From Apostichopus japonicus (taxonomy: Eukaryota > Echinodermata > Holothuroidea > Aspidochirotida > Stichopodidae): a stretch of 64,000 bases of DNA. A model generated the notes under the pieces. It was not told the DNA's origin and did no database searches. It saw only the letters and a list, made by a program, of their open reading frames with translations. The DNA is taken from positions 1,775,001 to 1,839,000 of the forward strand of contig NC_092562.1 in assembly GCF_037975245.1 (NCBI RefSeq), written 5' to 3'. This document shows positions 1-11,531 of the stretch, in pieces. How positions within the stretch are numbered: the stretch's first letter is position 1; every line of letters starts with the position of its first letter. Position numbers and translations under genes: made by a program.

Positions 1-1923
1 TCGAAGAAACAAAACTAAACATTCCGTCTATAGTTCAATTCTGGCAACTGCCACAACTGGTTTAGTGTAGATAGTTTCGTTGTGTACAGTAACCTTTTGT
101 AAACGGTAGCTATTGTTCAAACGGTTACGAAATATTATACTGAAATGGAAGAAATATCTGATTATATTGTAGTATGATGTTGTCAACTTAATGCAGACCT
201 TTTTGATAACTAACATGTTAAAGAGGTCCCTGTATTACCTCCAAGAAAATGCAGAATGGATGGCAAAAGTACTTGATATCTATATAGTCTGCTTTCTGTT
301 GCAACGGTGTCAGGCTGACCAAATCATGTAATATTCACACATAAGTGGACACCCCACTATTTCTACATTGGCAATCTTTGTGCCAAGACATTTATTTTGG
401 CTGCCCACCCCTCCCCCACTAAATTAACCAGTTATGAATTAACCATTGACCCAAATTCTGTGTTCATAATTTGTCATGTATTTTGTTAGTTAATTTGGCA
501 ACCTTTTAAGCCAAATTTCAGATTGTATAAACTTCAAGACAAGCAACACCTTTAGGAATTGGATCCCTTTCTCTCCGAATTGTACTGTATTCCAGGATGT
601 TAGGTGGTGTCACTGTTAAGTCGGGTTATACCGGCGGCAAACAATGTGAAACTTACCCTAAAGAAAGAACAAGAAAACTTCACACTGTTTGTTGATAGCT
701 CAGTCTTGATATCTTATCTCTAAACTCGAGATCTGGTTGATTTCTTTTGAAAAGCAAGATCATTACCAGCCTAAATTGCAACAAAAAACAAAAAACTTGT
801 TTCTCTCAGAAAAGTTCATACTTCCGCCATGCAAAATGCCATGAGTATATGTTGTATTGAAGTGAAGATGCATAATCTATACAATCAACTTGAGCTACAG
901 CCACCGTAACATATCTTGAGAGAAATCCTTCTTAGAATATTGAATACCAGCACATTTTATCGCCTTAAATCAGCAAATCTGCCCCTTTAAAATATCCCAG
1001 ACAAAACGAAAAAAGACAATTTCAGAAGAAAAAAAAATCTACAGGATACTTGAAAGATATACTTGAGTTAAATTGTAATTTTGAGGAATGCTTCTACTCA
1101 GATATGATATAATATTTCATATTGCAACGAGATTCGATGAAATCAAACTGGAGTCATCTGTTTACACAGAACCGAAATGTACAAGGCAAACATTAAATTT
1201 AGTACGCATATATATTTCCAAAAGTTTTAAGTGATTTATTATACAAAAATAATTTTTCAATCCTTATGCATGACATTGTAATATTTGTTGTTGTTGTTTT
1301 GCTACAATTGTGTCTAGTCTGTTTAACGGCGTAAATAATCTTTGTCGATCATTCATGTCACATCGCCTCCGCTGTAAGGAGACCCGGCGATTCTTTTTAC
1401 ATTCTTGAAAAACCAGCAAATATTACCCAAAAAGTCTCCTCATATCTGTACACTGTTATGTACAGATACGTACCTTTATCGTTTTGTTTTCCAACATTGA
1501 GGAAACACCTTCGTCAAAATTGAATGTTACCAGACATCGCTACACCATTTCTTTAGCCATGAGAGTAAACCACATCGTATACTCAAAACCTTGAAGTAAG
1601 TGAAAAATACCAGCACTTTCTTGGCAAATCATATTTATTTGCCTATATACAAAGAAAGTGCGCGCAGTCTCATAAAGTTACAGCTGTATTGCAGTTTGAT
1701 CCTGATTGTATTTTCAAAGCCAAAGAAGCGATTAGATATGTACCCGCTTCTTTCCTTGTCATACACACTGGAGTATTTTATTGCTTGTCCATGCATGCAC
1801 TACTTATATTCCTTCTGGTTTCTACGTTTTTCTATACTATTGATCATCATTTAATACACGTTATGATCATGTCAAAATTTAGCGTAGTCCATGGGAAATT
1901 GTATAGACCTAGCCTATATATAA

Positions 1924-1927
<4 letters not shown>
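1..1927. other. Unique AT-rich noncoding DNA
   Basis: No gene, tandem array or recognised mobile element was seen. Open frames are short and unrelated to any family I know. The one local structure is a perfect inverted repeat: ATCTGTACA at 1444-1452 and its complement TGTACAGAT at 1459-1467, with a 6-nt loop. Confidence 0.6.

Positions 1928-1993
<66 letters not shown>
1928..1993. repeat. (AT)n microsatellite
   Basis: Uninterrupted alternating A and T, about 33 dinucleotide units. It is self-complementary and can extrude a cruciform. Open frames across it (runs of Ile-Tyr) are artefacts. Confidence 0.95.
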
Positions 1994-1995
<2 letters not shown>

Positions 1996-2063
1996 CGATC
2001 GCTATAACGCGCGAAACTCCGAGTTACAACTACTAGTGTTCCACTAGTCCCAACTAGTATCAA
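1994..2063. other. Spacer with three phased ACTAGT palindromes between two (AT)n tracts
   Basis: The spacer contains ACTAGT at 2032-2037, 2043-2048 and 2053-2058, about one helical turn apart, plus the near-palindrome AACTCCGAGTT just upstream. It is more GC-rich than its flanks. It may be the body of a small repeat bounded by AT tracts, but no second copy was found in the window. Confidence 0.4.
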
Positions 2064-2084
2064 CATATATATATATATATATAT
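2064..2084. repeat. Short (AT)n microsatellite
   Basis: About ten AT units that close the 70-bp spacer on its right side. Confidence 0.9.
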
Positions 2085-2560
2085 TAACAGTAGTTACTTT
2101 GTTCTCTGTGTGTATCGGGCGGGAAAAGTATATAAGAAAAGTTTAGGTGGACTATAGCGAACAAAACAGGACAATCGTGATATGTCCGTATTTCTATAAG
2201 GGTATATCGGCCCTGTGATTTAATATGACCCTCGGTGAACCATATAGAGATTACCTATGACGGATTAATTATCATTATCTATGACATTGAGAATCGCCTT
2301 ACCTATTATTTGCTCATCAACCTTTTAATTTGTCAACAAGGATGATAAGGACGTCCTAATTTGTCTTGGCTTGAAACTGTTCGCACAAAGGAAACTACAG
2401 TGGACGTTTTACGAGTCCGAGGAAATGTAAAAACTGTCGTGCCTTCTCGCTTCGGGTTGAATGCCCGTTTAAGCTTTGACGCCACTCGCCCGATGTAAGG
2501 ATATTTACCTTATCATAAGGTATACAACACCCCATGATCACCATATTTACATGGATGTGC
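2085..2560. other. Unique noncoding DNA
   Basis: Nothing recognised: no repeat, RNA gene or supported open frame. Confidence 0.5.
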
Positions 2561-3188
2561 ATCAAACAATCAATTTGTCCATCAATTAATCATATAATTG
2601 CTGAACATTAATTAGAAGATTGCAACACAGGCGCCAAGGGGTACCTTTTTCAATTTGGGGCGGGGGCGGGAGGGGTGGGGAATTTGTCTGAGTATGGATT
2701 TGGACAAATGGCTTCATCTTGACATGAGACGGATCAACACAGTCGTATAAATTTTGTTCTACGACCTTCGTTAGTCATTGTACATTAAGCTTGACCAGTT
2801 AAGCGATATCTTGTGCTGATCTTCCTTATATTTTTGAGATATCTACATATAGCTATTGCAAGCATCAAGCATCAATCAATCAATCAATTTGTCCATCAAT
2901 TAATTAATCAGTTAATCAAACAATCGCTTAAAATTAATTAGATAATTGCAACACAGTCGCCATGGGTATAATTTTCTATTTGGGGGTGGGGCGGGGGGGT
3001 GGGGGATTAGGTTTGAGTATGGGCTTGGATAAATGGCTTCATCTTGACGGTAGACAGATCAACACAGTCGTATCATTTTTTTTCTACGACCGCCGTAGCC
3101 ATTGTTTTATTAGGTTTGACCAGTTAAGAGATATTATGTGAAGATCTTCCATATATATTTTTGAGATATCTACATATAGGTATTGCTA
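2561..3188. repeat. Tandem duplication of a ~315-325 bp unit
   Basis: Two diverged copies lie head to tail, about 2561-2862 and 2875-3188. Shared landmarks in the same order are CAATTTGTCCATCAATTAAT (2571 and 2885), TTGCAACACAG, a G-rich tract, AAATGGCTTCATCTTGAC, CAACACAGTCGTAT (2735 and 3060), TTGACCAGTTAAG, and GAGATATCTACATATAG (2836 and 3163). The offset grows from 314 to 327 bp, so indels have accumulated. There is no coding potential. The origin could be a local duplication or a two-unit remnant of a satellite. Confidence 0.85.
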
Positions 3189-3289
3189 AATTTCGTGTCG
3201 TATTTGTTGTATAGTTTCTACAATCTGATGGTACAATACGTCTTGGCATCTGAGAGAAAGATAATGCATATGAAAGTATCATCTATCAC

Positions 3290-3716
3290 CAGGGCCGCGT
3301 AGCCGGGGGGGGGGGGGGTGCGGAGGATGCACGTTACATACACCCCCTTTCTTCTTTTGCTAAAACCAGTAAAATGCCTCTACCCATATAACAAGAAGTG
3401 CCCATTTTTTTTTAGTAAAAAGTACTTTTGTACTCCGTATGATATCAGAAAAAAGTCCGATTTTGTTAATTAAAACATGTCCGTTTGTTTGGGAAGGGGA
3501 AATATGGGGGAAGGGGAAAATGCTATTTTGTTGAAAAGCTACAAGAAATGGTCAAAACAATTGTAGAAAGTCAAAAGTGCCATTTTGTTGAAAAGTAGTC
3601 CAAAAGGTGGAATTTGTTTTGCAGAATGCACATGGGGTCCAATTCATCTGGCATTCTGAGTTGACTTTCTGGATCCCCGTCCACCCCACCCCCCCCCCCA
3701 ATAATAACCGTCACAC
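3290..3716. mobile_element. Possible nonautonomous repeat bounded by a G run and a C run
   Basis: The block opens with GGCCGCGTAGCCGG followed by a G run (about 3304-3317) and closes with a C run (about 3685-3698). Inside are repeated AGTGCCCATTT, AAAGTGCCATTTTGTTGAAAAG and similar phrases. A related texture (G run, then GCACGTT, then repeated AAAAGTTGCCCTTTTGTT) recurs at 40288-40480. A foldback or MITE-like element is plausible. The termini are not well defined and no target duplication was identified. Confidence 0.35.
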
Positions 3717-3755
3717 GTCCCACTGCCTTTCAAAGTTTGTGCCATTGCTCACCCG

Positions 3756-4256
3756 CCCTTATGGCAAGCCGTTTTAACATTTACCCCCTAACTTTACTTT
3801 AGTGAAATGTATTCTACTTATGTGAAATTCAATTCCACTTGAGTCGAATTGTTTTTAAGTAAAAGAGATTCCAATATTGTCCACTTTCGCTTAAAATTGA
3901 ATTCTACTTAATGGAAATGACATTTTACTTAAGTGAAACACAATTTCTGCTGATAGTGGAATTGATTTTCACTAAAGAAGAATGCATTTCACTGAAGTAA
4001 CATCAGGGGATAACTGTTCAAGCGGCTTTTATGGCATGCTGTTTTAACATTTACCTCCCAATTCTATTGAAGTGAAATAGAAATCTACTTAAGTAAAATG
4101 TATTCCACTTAAGTGGAATTTCACTTAATTAGAATACAATGTTCTATTTTACTGTAAGTGGAATGCAATTTCAGTTCATTGAAGAGGATTTGTATCCCTC
4201 TTAAGTAGAATATAATTTCACTTAAGTAGAATTCAATTTAATTACCACTCCACTTC
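3756..4256. repeat. Two-copy ~270-bp block dense in ACTTAAGT-like palindromes
   Basis: TTTTAACATTTACC recurs with a 270-bp offset (3772 and 4042), preceded by CTTATGGCAAGCCG and TTATGGCATGCTG. Both halves carry many degenerate copies of the self-complementary phrase (A)TTCCACTTAAGTGGAAT, spaced irregularly by about 15-35 bp; roughly sixteen variants can be picked out. No coding potential. It may be a degenerate satellite. Some half-sites resemble TNAAGTG, the NK-2 homeodomain core, but that is only a motif match. Confidence 0.7.
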
Positions 4257-4365
4257 TGACTGAACTCTCTTGCGCATCCCCTTTTTGTTATTTTATGTTA
4301 ATGAAGGATGATTTATAGGAAATAATAGGAGGGACGTTGGGTCATCGAATCCGACCCCCGTAGTA

Positions 4366-4672
4366 GGTGGGGGGGGGGGTGTTTGGCCTGGCGGTCATCT
4401 CCCAGAAACAACAGACGTCATATGGTGCATTCTGATGTATATTTAGAACTATAAATTAGGTCTATAATTAGCTCTTAATGCAAAATAATCTTGATTTTGT
4501 GTGTGGTTGTAAAGGGGCTGTAAACTCCTAGCAGCGACCTCATTCTTCCCAGTTTGAATAATAACCCCCTCCCCCCCCCCCATTGAGTCATTCCCCGACT
4601 GAAGATTATGGCGGGGGAACTACCCCTACCCTTCCCCTTCCTCTCCCCTCCCCCTCCCCTGTCGCCATTTGC
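4366..4672. repeat. G-run and C-rich tracts
   Basis: A G run at about 4368-4378 is followed 190 bp later by a C run (about 4566-4580) and a CCCCTCCCC-rich tract to 4662. Orientation resembles other G-run...C-run pairs in the window. No termini could be assigned. Confidence 0.5.
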
Positions 4673-6400
4673 GAACGCTACTATAGATGGTGATAACTAC
4701 ATAAATATATCTTAGTTAAATTGATGAGTGTTCCAATTATGTGAGAATATTGTATGACCTGCATTAAATCAGAAAAAAATACTTTCAATGAAAAACGTAG
4801 TGAGTGGTAACATACAAAAGGCATAACTTATAACAAAGCAAACTTAAACAGGAAAAGATAAAAACAAAAATTCTTGCAGCCCTGTGGATGCTAACTCTTG
4901 GTTGGGTACAAAGGTCAGTTTCGCCAAACTGACAACTGCATGCACGATACCACTCCCCCGTTAAACTGCAATATAGACATGATGATGTCGGCGCTGAGGA
5001 ATTCCTGACACGATTACACATTGTTTTATTTTCGTTTGATTAAAATCGCACTAAAGGTAGATTTTATTGCTGTCTGCAAACAGTTTTATTTTATGATGAT
5101 AGCTTAGGGTTAGAACCCGTAAGTCTTTAGCGATACAATAAAAATTTTCTTAACGGTAATTCTTTTGTTTCCAATAAACACGAAAGCACTGGTTTTTTTT
5201 TTTTAAAAAAGACCGTTGGTGATATAGAATGGGGGTACTATAAGACACCATAACAGCTTTAAATAATCAAACATTTGTTTAACGTGACGCTGGGAGTTTG
5301 GTTACTGGGGGGTAAAACGACCGCTGTACAAATAATACGGGTTTGAAGCGGCGACATCAAAAGGGCATTTTACCAACCATGAAAAGAAAACAATGTCATA
5401 TAATGACATAGCCACAATATATATTGTCTTTGTTTTACCAGGGAGCTGCTAATTTAAACTTAGAGCAAAAAAATAAACCCATTTAGACTTTATGCTCCAT
5501 CTTGGACTGAATTGTCCAGGGTTTAACACTCATGCCACGCAAGCAAATTATTCATGTGAATCACAATGTACTTTCAAAGTAACTTGTTTTTGTGTTGAGT
5601 TACCAATTTCACGAAACGTACAGGGTGAGTTTAAAGGACCCACAACGTTCTACAAACTTCTATTAATGGGAGCTACACACGAGAGTTACAGTATAGTTTC
5701 TATTAGAGACTGGTACAGTTTTCAATTCTGGAATCTTGCTATAACGATTGTCTGAAAAAAAACCCTACACAAGTAAATCTAATACGCTTTGATTACGATG
5801 GCCAAGAATAATACACTTCATATGCTAAGTGAATCTCTAAATTATGAGTATTGAAATACGCTTATGCTGACCACTTAATAGTAAGTTTTAGCCTTCTGTA
5901 CAAATAGTTACACAAAAATGGGGGAGGGAAAAGGTATAAACAGATTTAATTAATACATTAGTCAATACTTTCCTTACACAGAGAGCAAATATCAATTCAT
6001 TATCCCACTGAAAAAGAGAAATGAATTATGGGAGATTAACCATTAAAGTTCTAAAATGTTCAAAGTAAAAATTAATGACAAAGAGAGTAATACCGGTTTA
6101 GATACTAACATAATGTTATGTATCAGTTATATAGAGAAAAGACACCATTATGTGAGGGCAATCGTCAATAATTGATTATCTCTTAAATCTTAAACAAATG
6201 ACAGGTAGAAGAAGGTTGTTAACAGAAACAGCATATTTTGAGCTTGTTTAGTAACTTTGTGTCATTTCTGGTTTTACACCGTCATGTTATAGTCTGTGGG
6301 CTTATTAACCATTTTTATCCAATAAGGACAATTGTGTGTCCCCCAACTGAATTTAATCTTGTGTTTTGTTTCATTTGCAAATCTTACGCACAATTTCATC
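4673..6400. other. Unique AT-rich noncoding DNA
   Basis: No arrays, RNA genes or credible exons seen. Open frames of 78 and 87 codons occur but have no recognisable domain and no codon bias visible by eye. Confidence 0.5.
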
Positions 6401-6401
6401 A

Positions 6402-6466
6402 GTGTTGTGTTGTTGTGTAATGTTGTGTAATGTTGTGTATCGTTCTGTTGTGTTGTGTTGTGTCGT
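6402..6466 (+). repeat. TGTTG/TGTGTAA minisatellite
   Basis: Reiterated TGTTG and TGTTGTGTAA phrases form a short imperfect minisatellite. It accounts for overlapping short open frames on both strands here. Confidence 0.8.
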
Positions 6467-7156
6467 ATACCAAACCAAGCGATTATGTTTCTATATAGTT
6501 GATGTGATATCACAAGACACCATAACTAAAAACAACCGTAAGAGAACAGCAGCCCAAATTGACTAGTCTCTGAAAGTCTTCTTCAAGGTATCCCCTTCAC
6601 TCATTATCATAATTTGAATTATGTTAATCAATAATTTAATAATAATCATTTTGTAATTTCAATTACTTGTAAGCAACAAAATCCTGATGTATAGTTTGAT
6701 GTATATATGTCCTTGTCAGAAAATTATCTGCTGTCAACCGACGAAATTTAGTCTCATTTTAAGTGACAATTTTTGTGTGTTGGTTTGGATAAATTGACAA
6801 CATTTTGTAATATTATAGCCCAATACCGATTAAGTTCCTATATATCGGTATAAATTAAGCCACTTTTTCAGATACTGTATCGACGGAAGTGTCAACGTTT
6901 GTTTTAGATATTTTCGATTTACGTGTCATCTGCATGCATATGGCTCATATATACTGTAGGGTATAATAATATAATTATATAAAAGCAGTGTCTAGGCGAC
7001 ATTATTTTCAGCATGAAATGGAATCGAATAACGAGTGTAACAAGTATAGGTTTATTGAATGTATTGAGTATTGCAACAATTCTGATTCTCATTAGTTTTT
7101 AATTTGCAACAACTCTGTATGTGAGACAAAATTTCGATTATTGACGCAGCGAACGC
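6467..7156. other. AT-rich noncoding DNA leading into the 149-bp array
   Basis: No gene seen. From about 7030 the phrases ACGAGTGTAACAAGTATAGG and GAGTATTGCAAC resemble parts of the following array unit, so a decayed unit may lie here. Confidence 0.4.
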
Positions 7157-7850
7157 AGAAACTGTTGCTTGAAGGAAAGCGGTATGACGAATTGCACACG
7201 AATAGTAGATATAACAAGTGAAATTATTTTAATTCTTATCAGTCTTAAACTTGTGGTAATACACTACACACAGTTTAGCTAAACTTGAGATAACTGAATA
7301 TCAATGGAGACTGTTGCTCTAAGGTAATCGGTATAACGAGTATAACAAGTATAATATATTTAATAAGTGAAATAACTTTAATTATTATCAGTCTTATACT
7401 TGTGGCAATACTCTACACACAGTTTAGCTAAACTTGAGATAACTGAATATCAATGGAGACTGTTGCTCTAAGGTAATCGGTAAAATGAGTGAAACGAGTA
7501 TAACAAGTATAATACATTTAACAAGTGAAATAACTTTAATTATTATCAGTCTTATACTTGTGACAATACTCTACACACAGTTTAGCTAAACTTGAGATAA
7601 CTGAATATCAATGGAGACTGTTGCTCTAAGGTAATCGGTATAACGAGTATAACAAGTATAATATATTTAATAAGTGAAATAACTTTAATTATTATCAGTC
7701 TTATACTTGTGGCAATACTCTACACACAGTTTAGCTAAACTTGAGATAACTGAATATCAATGGAGACTGTTGCTCTAAGGTAATTGGTATAACGAGTATA
7801 ACAAGTATAATATATTTAACAAGTGAAATTACTTAAATATATCAGTCTTG
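7157..7850 (+). repeat. 149-bp tandem repeat array, about 4.6 units
   Basis: The marker ACTGTTGCTCTAAGGTAAT or its variant starts units near 7157, 7306, 7455, 7613 and 7762, giving periods of 149, 149, 158 and 149 bp. Units at 7306 and 7613 read as identical. The unit at 7455 has a 9-bp insertion (extra GTGAAACGA-like phrase) and small changes, so the order is A, A, B, A, then a truncated unit. The first unit is the most diverged. The array ends abruptly near 7850. The pattern is typical of unequal exchange or a satellite seed. Confidence 0.9.
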
Positions 7851-8479
7851 GCTGTTTGTTTTTTGCATGCTTCTCGCTATACATGACATCAGCCATGTTG
7901 TATATGCTTGAACCTTGTAAAACACAGACTAAGATGGTAACAATTAAGCACAATCCAGCTAGATTTTATTCATTAGGTGAACATAAAATGAGGCAGAAAA
8001 AGTTTCCAAGAAGGAGAGCAAGAAAAACAAAATTAAACAGAAGAAGAAGAATAAAGTGCTAGCAAGGGTCATCTCTCTAAATAGTTTTTATTTCGCTGTA
8101 TGTGTTTAACACTCCATCGGTTTAAATCTCTTGTTATACTTACCAAAACACAGACGAGGATTTAATATGTAAAATGTTACGGACATCACGTAAAGATATA
8201 AAGAACTAACAATTTACCCAGTAGCATATTCTTGAAATAATTACAGGTTATCTACTGTATGTACAGTATATATCCTATGCCAACACATTGTGCACGTTCT
8301 TGAGAGGTTAATTAAAAGGAAATGTAAATTAACATTTTAAGTAAGTAATATGTATATTTGTAAAGTGTAAAAATAAGTGTAAAACGTATAAATTAATTGA
8401 AAACTTCGTAATGACTTTCTTCTCTTCAAAAAAAAAACGAAATTATAAGCTATATAATTATATTTACATAGTCCTATAT
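7851..8479. other. AT-rich noncoding DNA after the array
   Basis: A 79-codon open frame (7823-8062) overlaps the last array unit. It starts at GTG within the repeat and ends in an Arg/Lys-rich stretch made by AGA-rich DNA. It is judged chance. A short hairpin TACTGTA-TG-TACAGTA sits near 8252-8268. Confidence 0.4.
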
Positions 8480-8481
8480 TA

Positions 8482-8514
<33 letters not shown>
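8480..8514. repeat. Compound (AT)n(GA)n microsatellite
   Basis: About eight AT units pass directly into about ten GA units. Confidence 0.9.
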
Positions 8515-8515
<1 letters not shown>

Positions 8516-8649
8516 GGAGGTGGAGTGTGATTGTAAGTGAAACAGCAAATGTTTTACCGGGAAAAAGTTGTTACACTAAGTTAGAGAAAGGCTGGATCTC
8601 GAGTGAGATACAAAAATTAAATTAAGTGAGTGATTGGAAGTAAAACAGG

Positions 8650-8781
<132 letters not shown>

Positions 8782-8980
8782 ATCAGAACTAGTATTGTTC
8801 GATACAGGTGACAAACGCCTACAGTGGTATTACGACCTTCCTTACCGGTTTCGAACCTCTGGACATACACTCAGGGTCCATAGCCTAGTGGTTAGGGTGT
8901 CCGGGTTAAGCGGGAGGCCCGGGAATCCCGGTAGAGGCTGGAAGTTTTTTTCACTGTTCTGGATTTTCCAAATCACTACG

Positions 8981-8982
<2 letters not shown>
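8782..8982 (+). mobile_element. tRNA-like dispersed repeat, copy 1 (5'-truncated)
   Basis: Matches the family seen complete at 27808-28112. It starts at AATCAGAACTAGTATTG, directly after (AT)n, and runs to CACTACGATTT, directly before (AT)n. The tRNA-like module is about 8873-8941 with the A-box phrase TAGCCTAGTGGTTAGG. In this copy the anticodon region is shortened, and the B-box has lost TTCG (GGGAATCCC instead of GGGTTCGAATCCC), so the internal pol III promoter should be dead. It is a SINE-like nonautonomous retroposon by inference. Confidence 0.8.

Positions 8983-9020
<38 letters not shown>
8983..9020. repeat. (AT)n tail of repeat copy 1
   Basis: About 19 AT units follow the 3' end of the dispersed repeat, as in every other copy in the window. 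Confidence 0.9.
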
Positions 9021-9028
<8 letters not shown>

Positions 9029-9936
9029 AATTGAGAAAATAGACGGCAATTAGGAAATTTGCAGTTTTTTTGTACTCAGCTGCCCCCTTATACTTCACCC
9101 TGCCATAATGTACACAAACGCTATCCGCAACATAACGTCATGTTAATTGTACCGATATTTGCGAGGAAAAAAACTTTTTTTTTAATTTTCCCTTTACCCC
9201 TCCCTGTAAACTCCTGTGCCCCGTGCACAGAATCCACACACCCCTCACAGGGTTGTTATGCTAATGAGATACCACTAATAGCATTAAAATGATCAATGAA
9301 CATCAGGTGTTTTGTCAGCTGTCGTCTTTACGTTTTTTGTGATTGCAGTAAACTTTACCAAACATAAGTGTCATGTTTAACATGCAACCTATGTATGCCT
9401 TCTCTTGATGAAAGGGGTCATTAAGAACGAACAGGTTTAATCCAGAGGTTTCGTATACATAGCCGTATATGCGATGTTCTATCCAATGTTCATACACGTT
9501 AGTTTCTATGCCGGCCTATACTTTAAATTAGAGATAGCCTACACGGTAATACAAACAGGACAAAACAAAAATGATCACAAGCTTGACAAAACTATTGTAA
9601 ATATTATTTTGGTCTGCATTCTTTAATTTGAGTAAAGTCAACCCCATTGTGTTTATATTACTATCATCATTGGCTACATTTGCTATAGTCGTTTAGCTAC
9701 TCACCGTAACATAAATGGTCACCCATGACCGGGATTTAATGATATGGTAAGATGGCTTTTATTGGGTATTGTAAAGCATTCATGTATTACTAGTATGCGA
9801 TAGATTAAAGTAATGGATGGTTGAAACTATTACGACACACTGTTTTTCTGTCTTTAAATAGCACGCAACAATGTAACCAGGACACCACCTTCAACTCCAT
9901 ACGAATGACGTCATCTGGATCTCTCGTTTTATCGAC
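9021..9936. other. Unique noncoding DNA
   Basis: No gene or array recognised. A full palindromic CRE-type site TGACGTCA is present at 9906-9913; a site of this length is expected about once in 64 kb by chance. Confidence 0.4.
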
Positions 9937-10830
9937 AGACTAACTGAAAAGCTTAGCAGATTGAAAAAGCTAGCAGACAAATGAACCGACAGACTAATCG
10001 ACTGATCAATGGACTAATGAATACATAATGACTGACTGAATGACTGACTGGCTGGCTGACTGGCTGGCTGACTGGCTGACTGACTGGCTGGCTGACTGGC
10101 TGGCTGACTGACTGACTGACTACTGGCTGACTGACTCACTGACTGACTGACTGACTGACTGACTCACTGACTGACTGACTGACTGACTGAACGACCGACC
10201 GACCGACCGACTGACTGACTAATTGACTGACTCAATGACTGACTGACTGACTGACTCACTGACTCACTGACTGCCTGACCGATCTTCAAACTTCATGACC
10301 GAATGGACGCTTGAGTGCTTGAACGACTAACTGACTGATTAATTAAACGAATGCATGACAAGCTAACTATCCATTAAAAGGGAGATTTGTAAGCATTAAT
10401 TGACCACTCTAAAGGCTGATCTGGCCGGTCTTCAGTCTGAGTGGCTGTCCGATTCAGGGACGAACGGACTGACTAACTGATCGACGAACGGATCGATCGC
10501 TCGCCTGATTGAATGACTGGTTAAAATTACTGGTTGGCTCACTGACAGTGTAACTGACTGACTTACTGACTGACTGACTTACTGACCGATTGATAGGCTA
10601 ATCGAATGGTCACTTAATTGATTGAAAATAAATAGCTACTGACTGACTAGAGAACTGACGGACTAACAAGCATATTGATTAACTGAGCGAATATATAGCT
10701 GGCTAAATCAGTCTTGGACTGTGCCGGTCTCGTCATAGAGTCCGTCCTTCTGATCGGATGGAACGACTGGCAAATTGACTGACAGACTGATTAACAGATG
10801 TATCAACTTATCGACCCACCGCCTGACTTA
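9937..10830 (+). repeat. (CTGA)n tetranucleotide array with degenerate flanks
   Basis: A core at about 10028-10270 consists of CTGA and CTGG tetramers (GACTGACTGACT, GGCTGGCTGACT) with CGAC variants near 10190. On both sides the same four-base rhythm decays gradually over hundreds of bases (ACTAATCGACTGATCAATGG and similar), so the original array was about 900 bp. No ORF of note. Confidence 0.9.
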
Positions 10831-11493
10831 ATGCATATTAGATCTCCGATTGTAAATATCAATGACACTTTTCCTTAATTTTTTTTTTGGTCAAAACTAA
10901 GGTGAGCTAACCTGTTGCTGCCGAATTAATGTATATCAACTAATTGAAATGTAAATTTTTTACAATCTTTTTTCTTTAAAGAAATTGTAATCGCTGCAAT
11001 AAAACTGTCACCTTGAATCAATATTTGACAATAATCATGCATGGAAACGGAGATCTGTTCCCTCAACCCTGTGTAATATATCCGTATACCATTCATCAAT
11101 AAACTATACGACAGGCTAGAATAAAAAGAACATTAGTTATATACGAGACAACATATCAATAATAAGAATAATACCAAAAAATGATCATCTTAGGAGCCCT
11201 GTTCCCAATCGCAAGGCTTGACATGTTGTAAATGAGTGCAAATATATCATTTAACTCCGAATCGTCTCGTTTTATAAATAGAAGATACAATGGTTAATAT
11301 TAATGATCCTATTCACAATGTTCGTTTATACACTTTATCAATATTGAGAATAATTTCCAACCCATTGTCAATATTCGGTCATTTAAATTTACACTATTTA
11401 TATCTGCTTTATCATCGTATAGCAATACATTTGTGCTATTATTTCTTTTTTATATTTCTCTTCTTTTCTCAATTTCTTGCTCTTTTATTCTCC

Positions 11494-11531
<38 letters not shown>

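Noticed and set aside
7823-8062. 79-codon frame with hydrophobic N-terminus and Arg-rich C-terminus, like a small secreted basic protein
   Set aside because: It begins with GTG inside the 149-bp array. The hydrophobic part is unselected repeat edge, and the Arg stretch comes from AGA-rich DNA.
8873-8941. Telomere-like TTAGGG words in TGGTTAGGGTGTCC
   Set aside because: The hexamer is part of the A-box region of the tRNA-like repeat and is not tandemly repeated.
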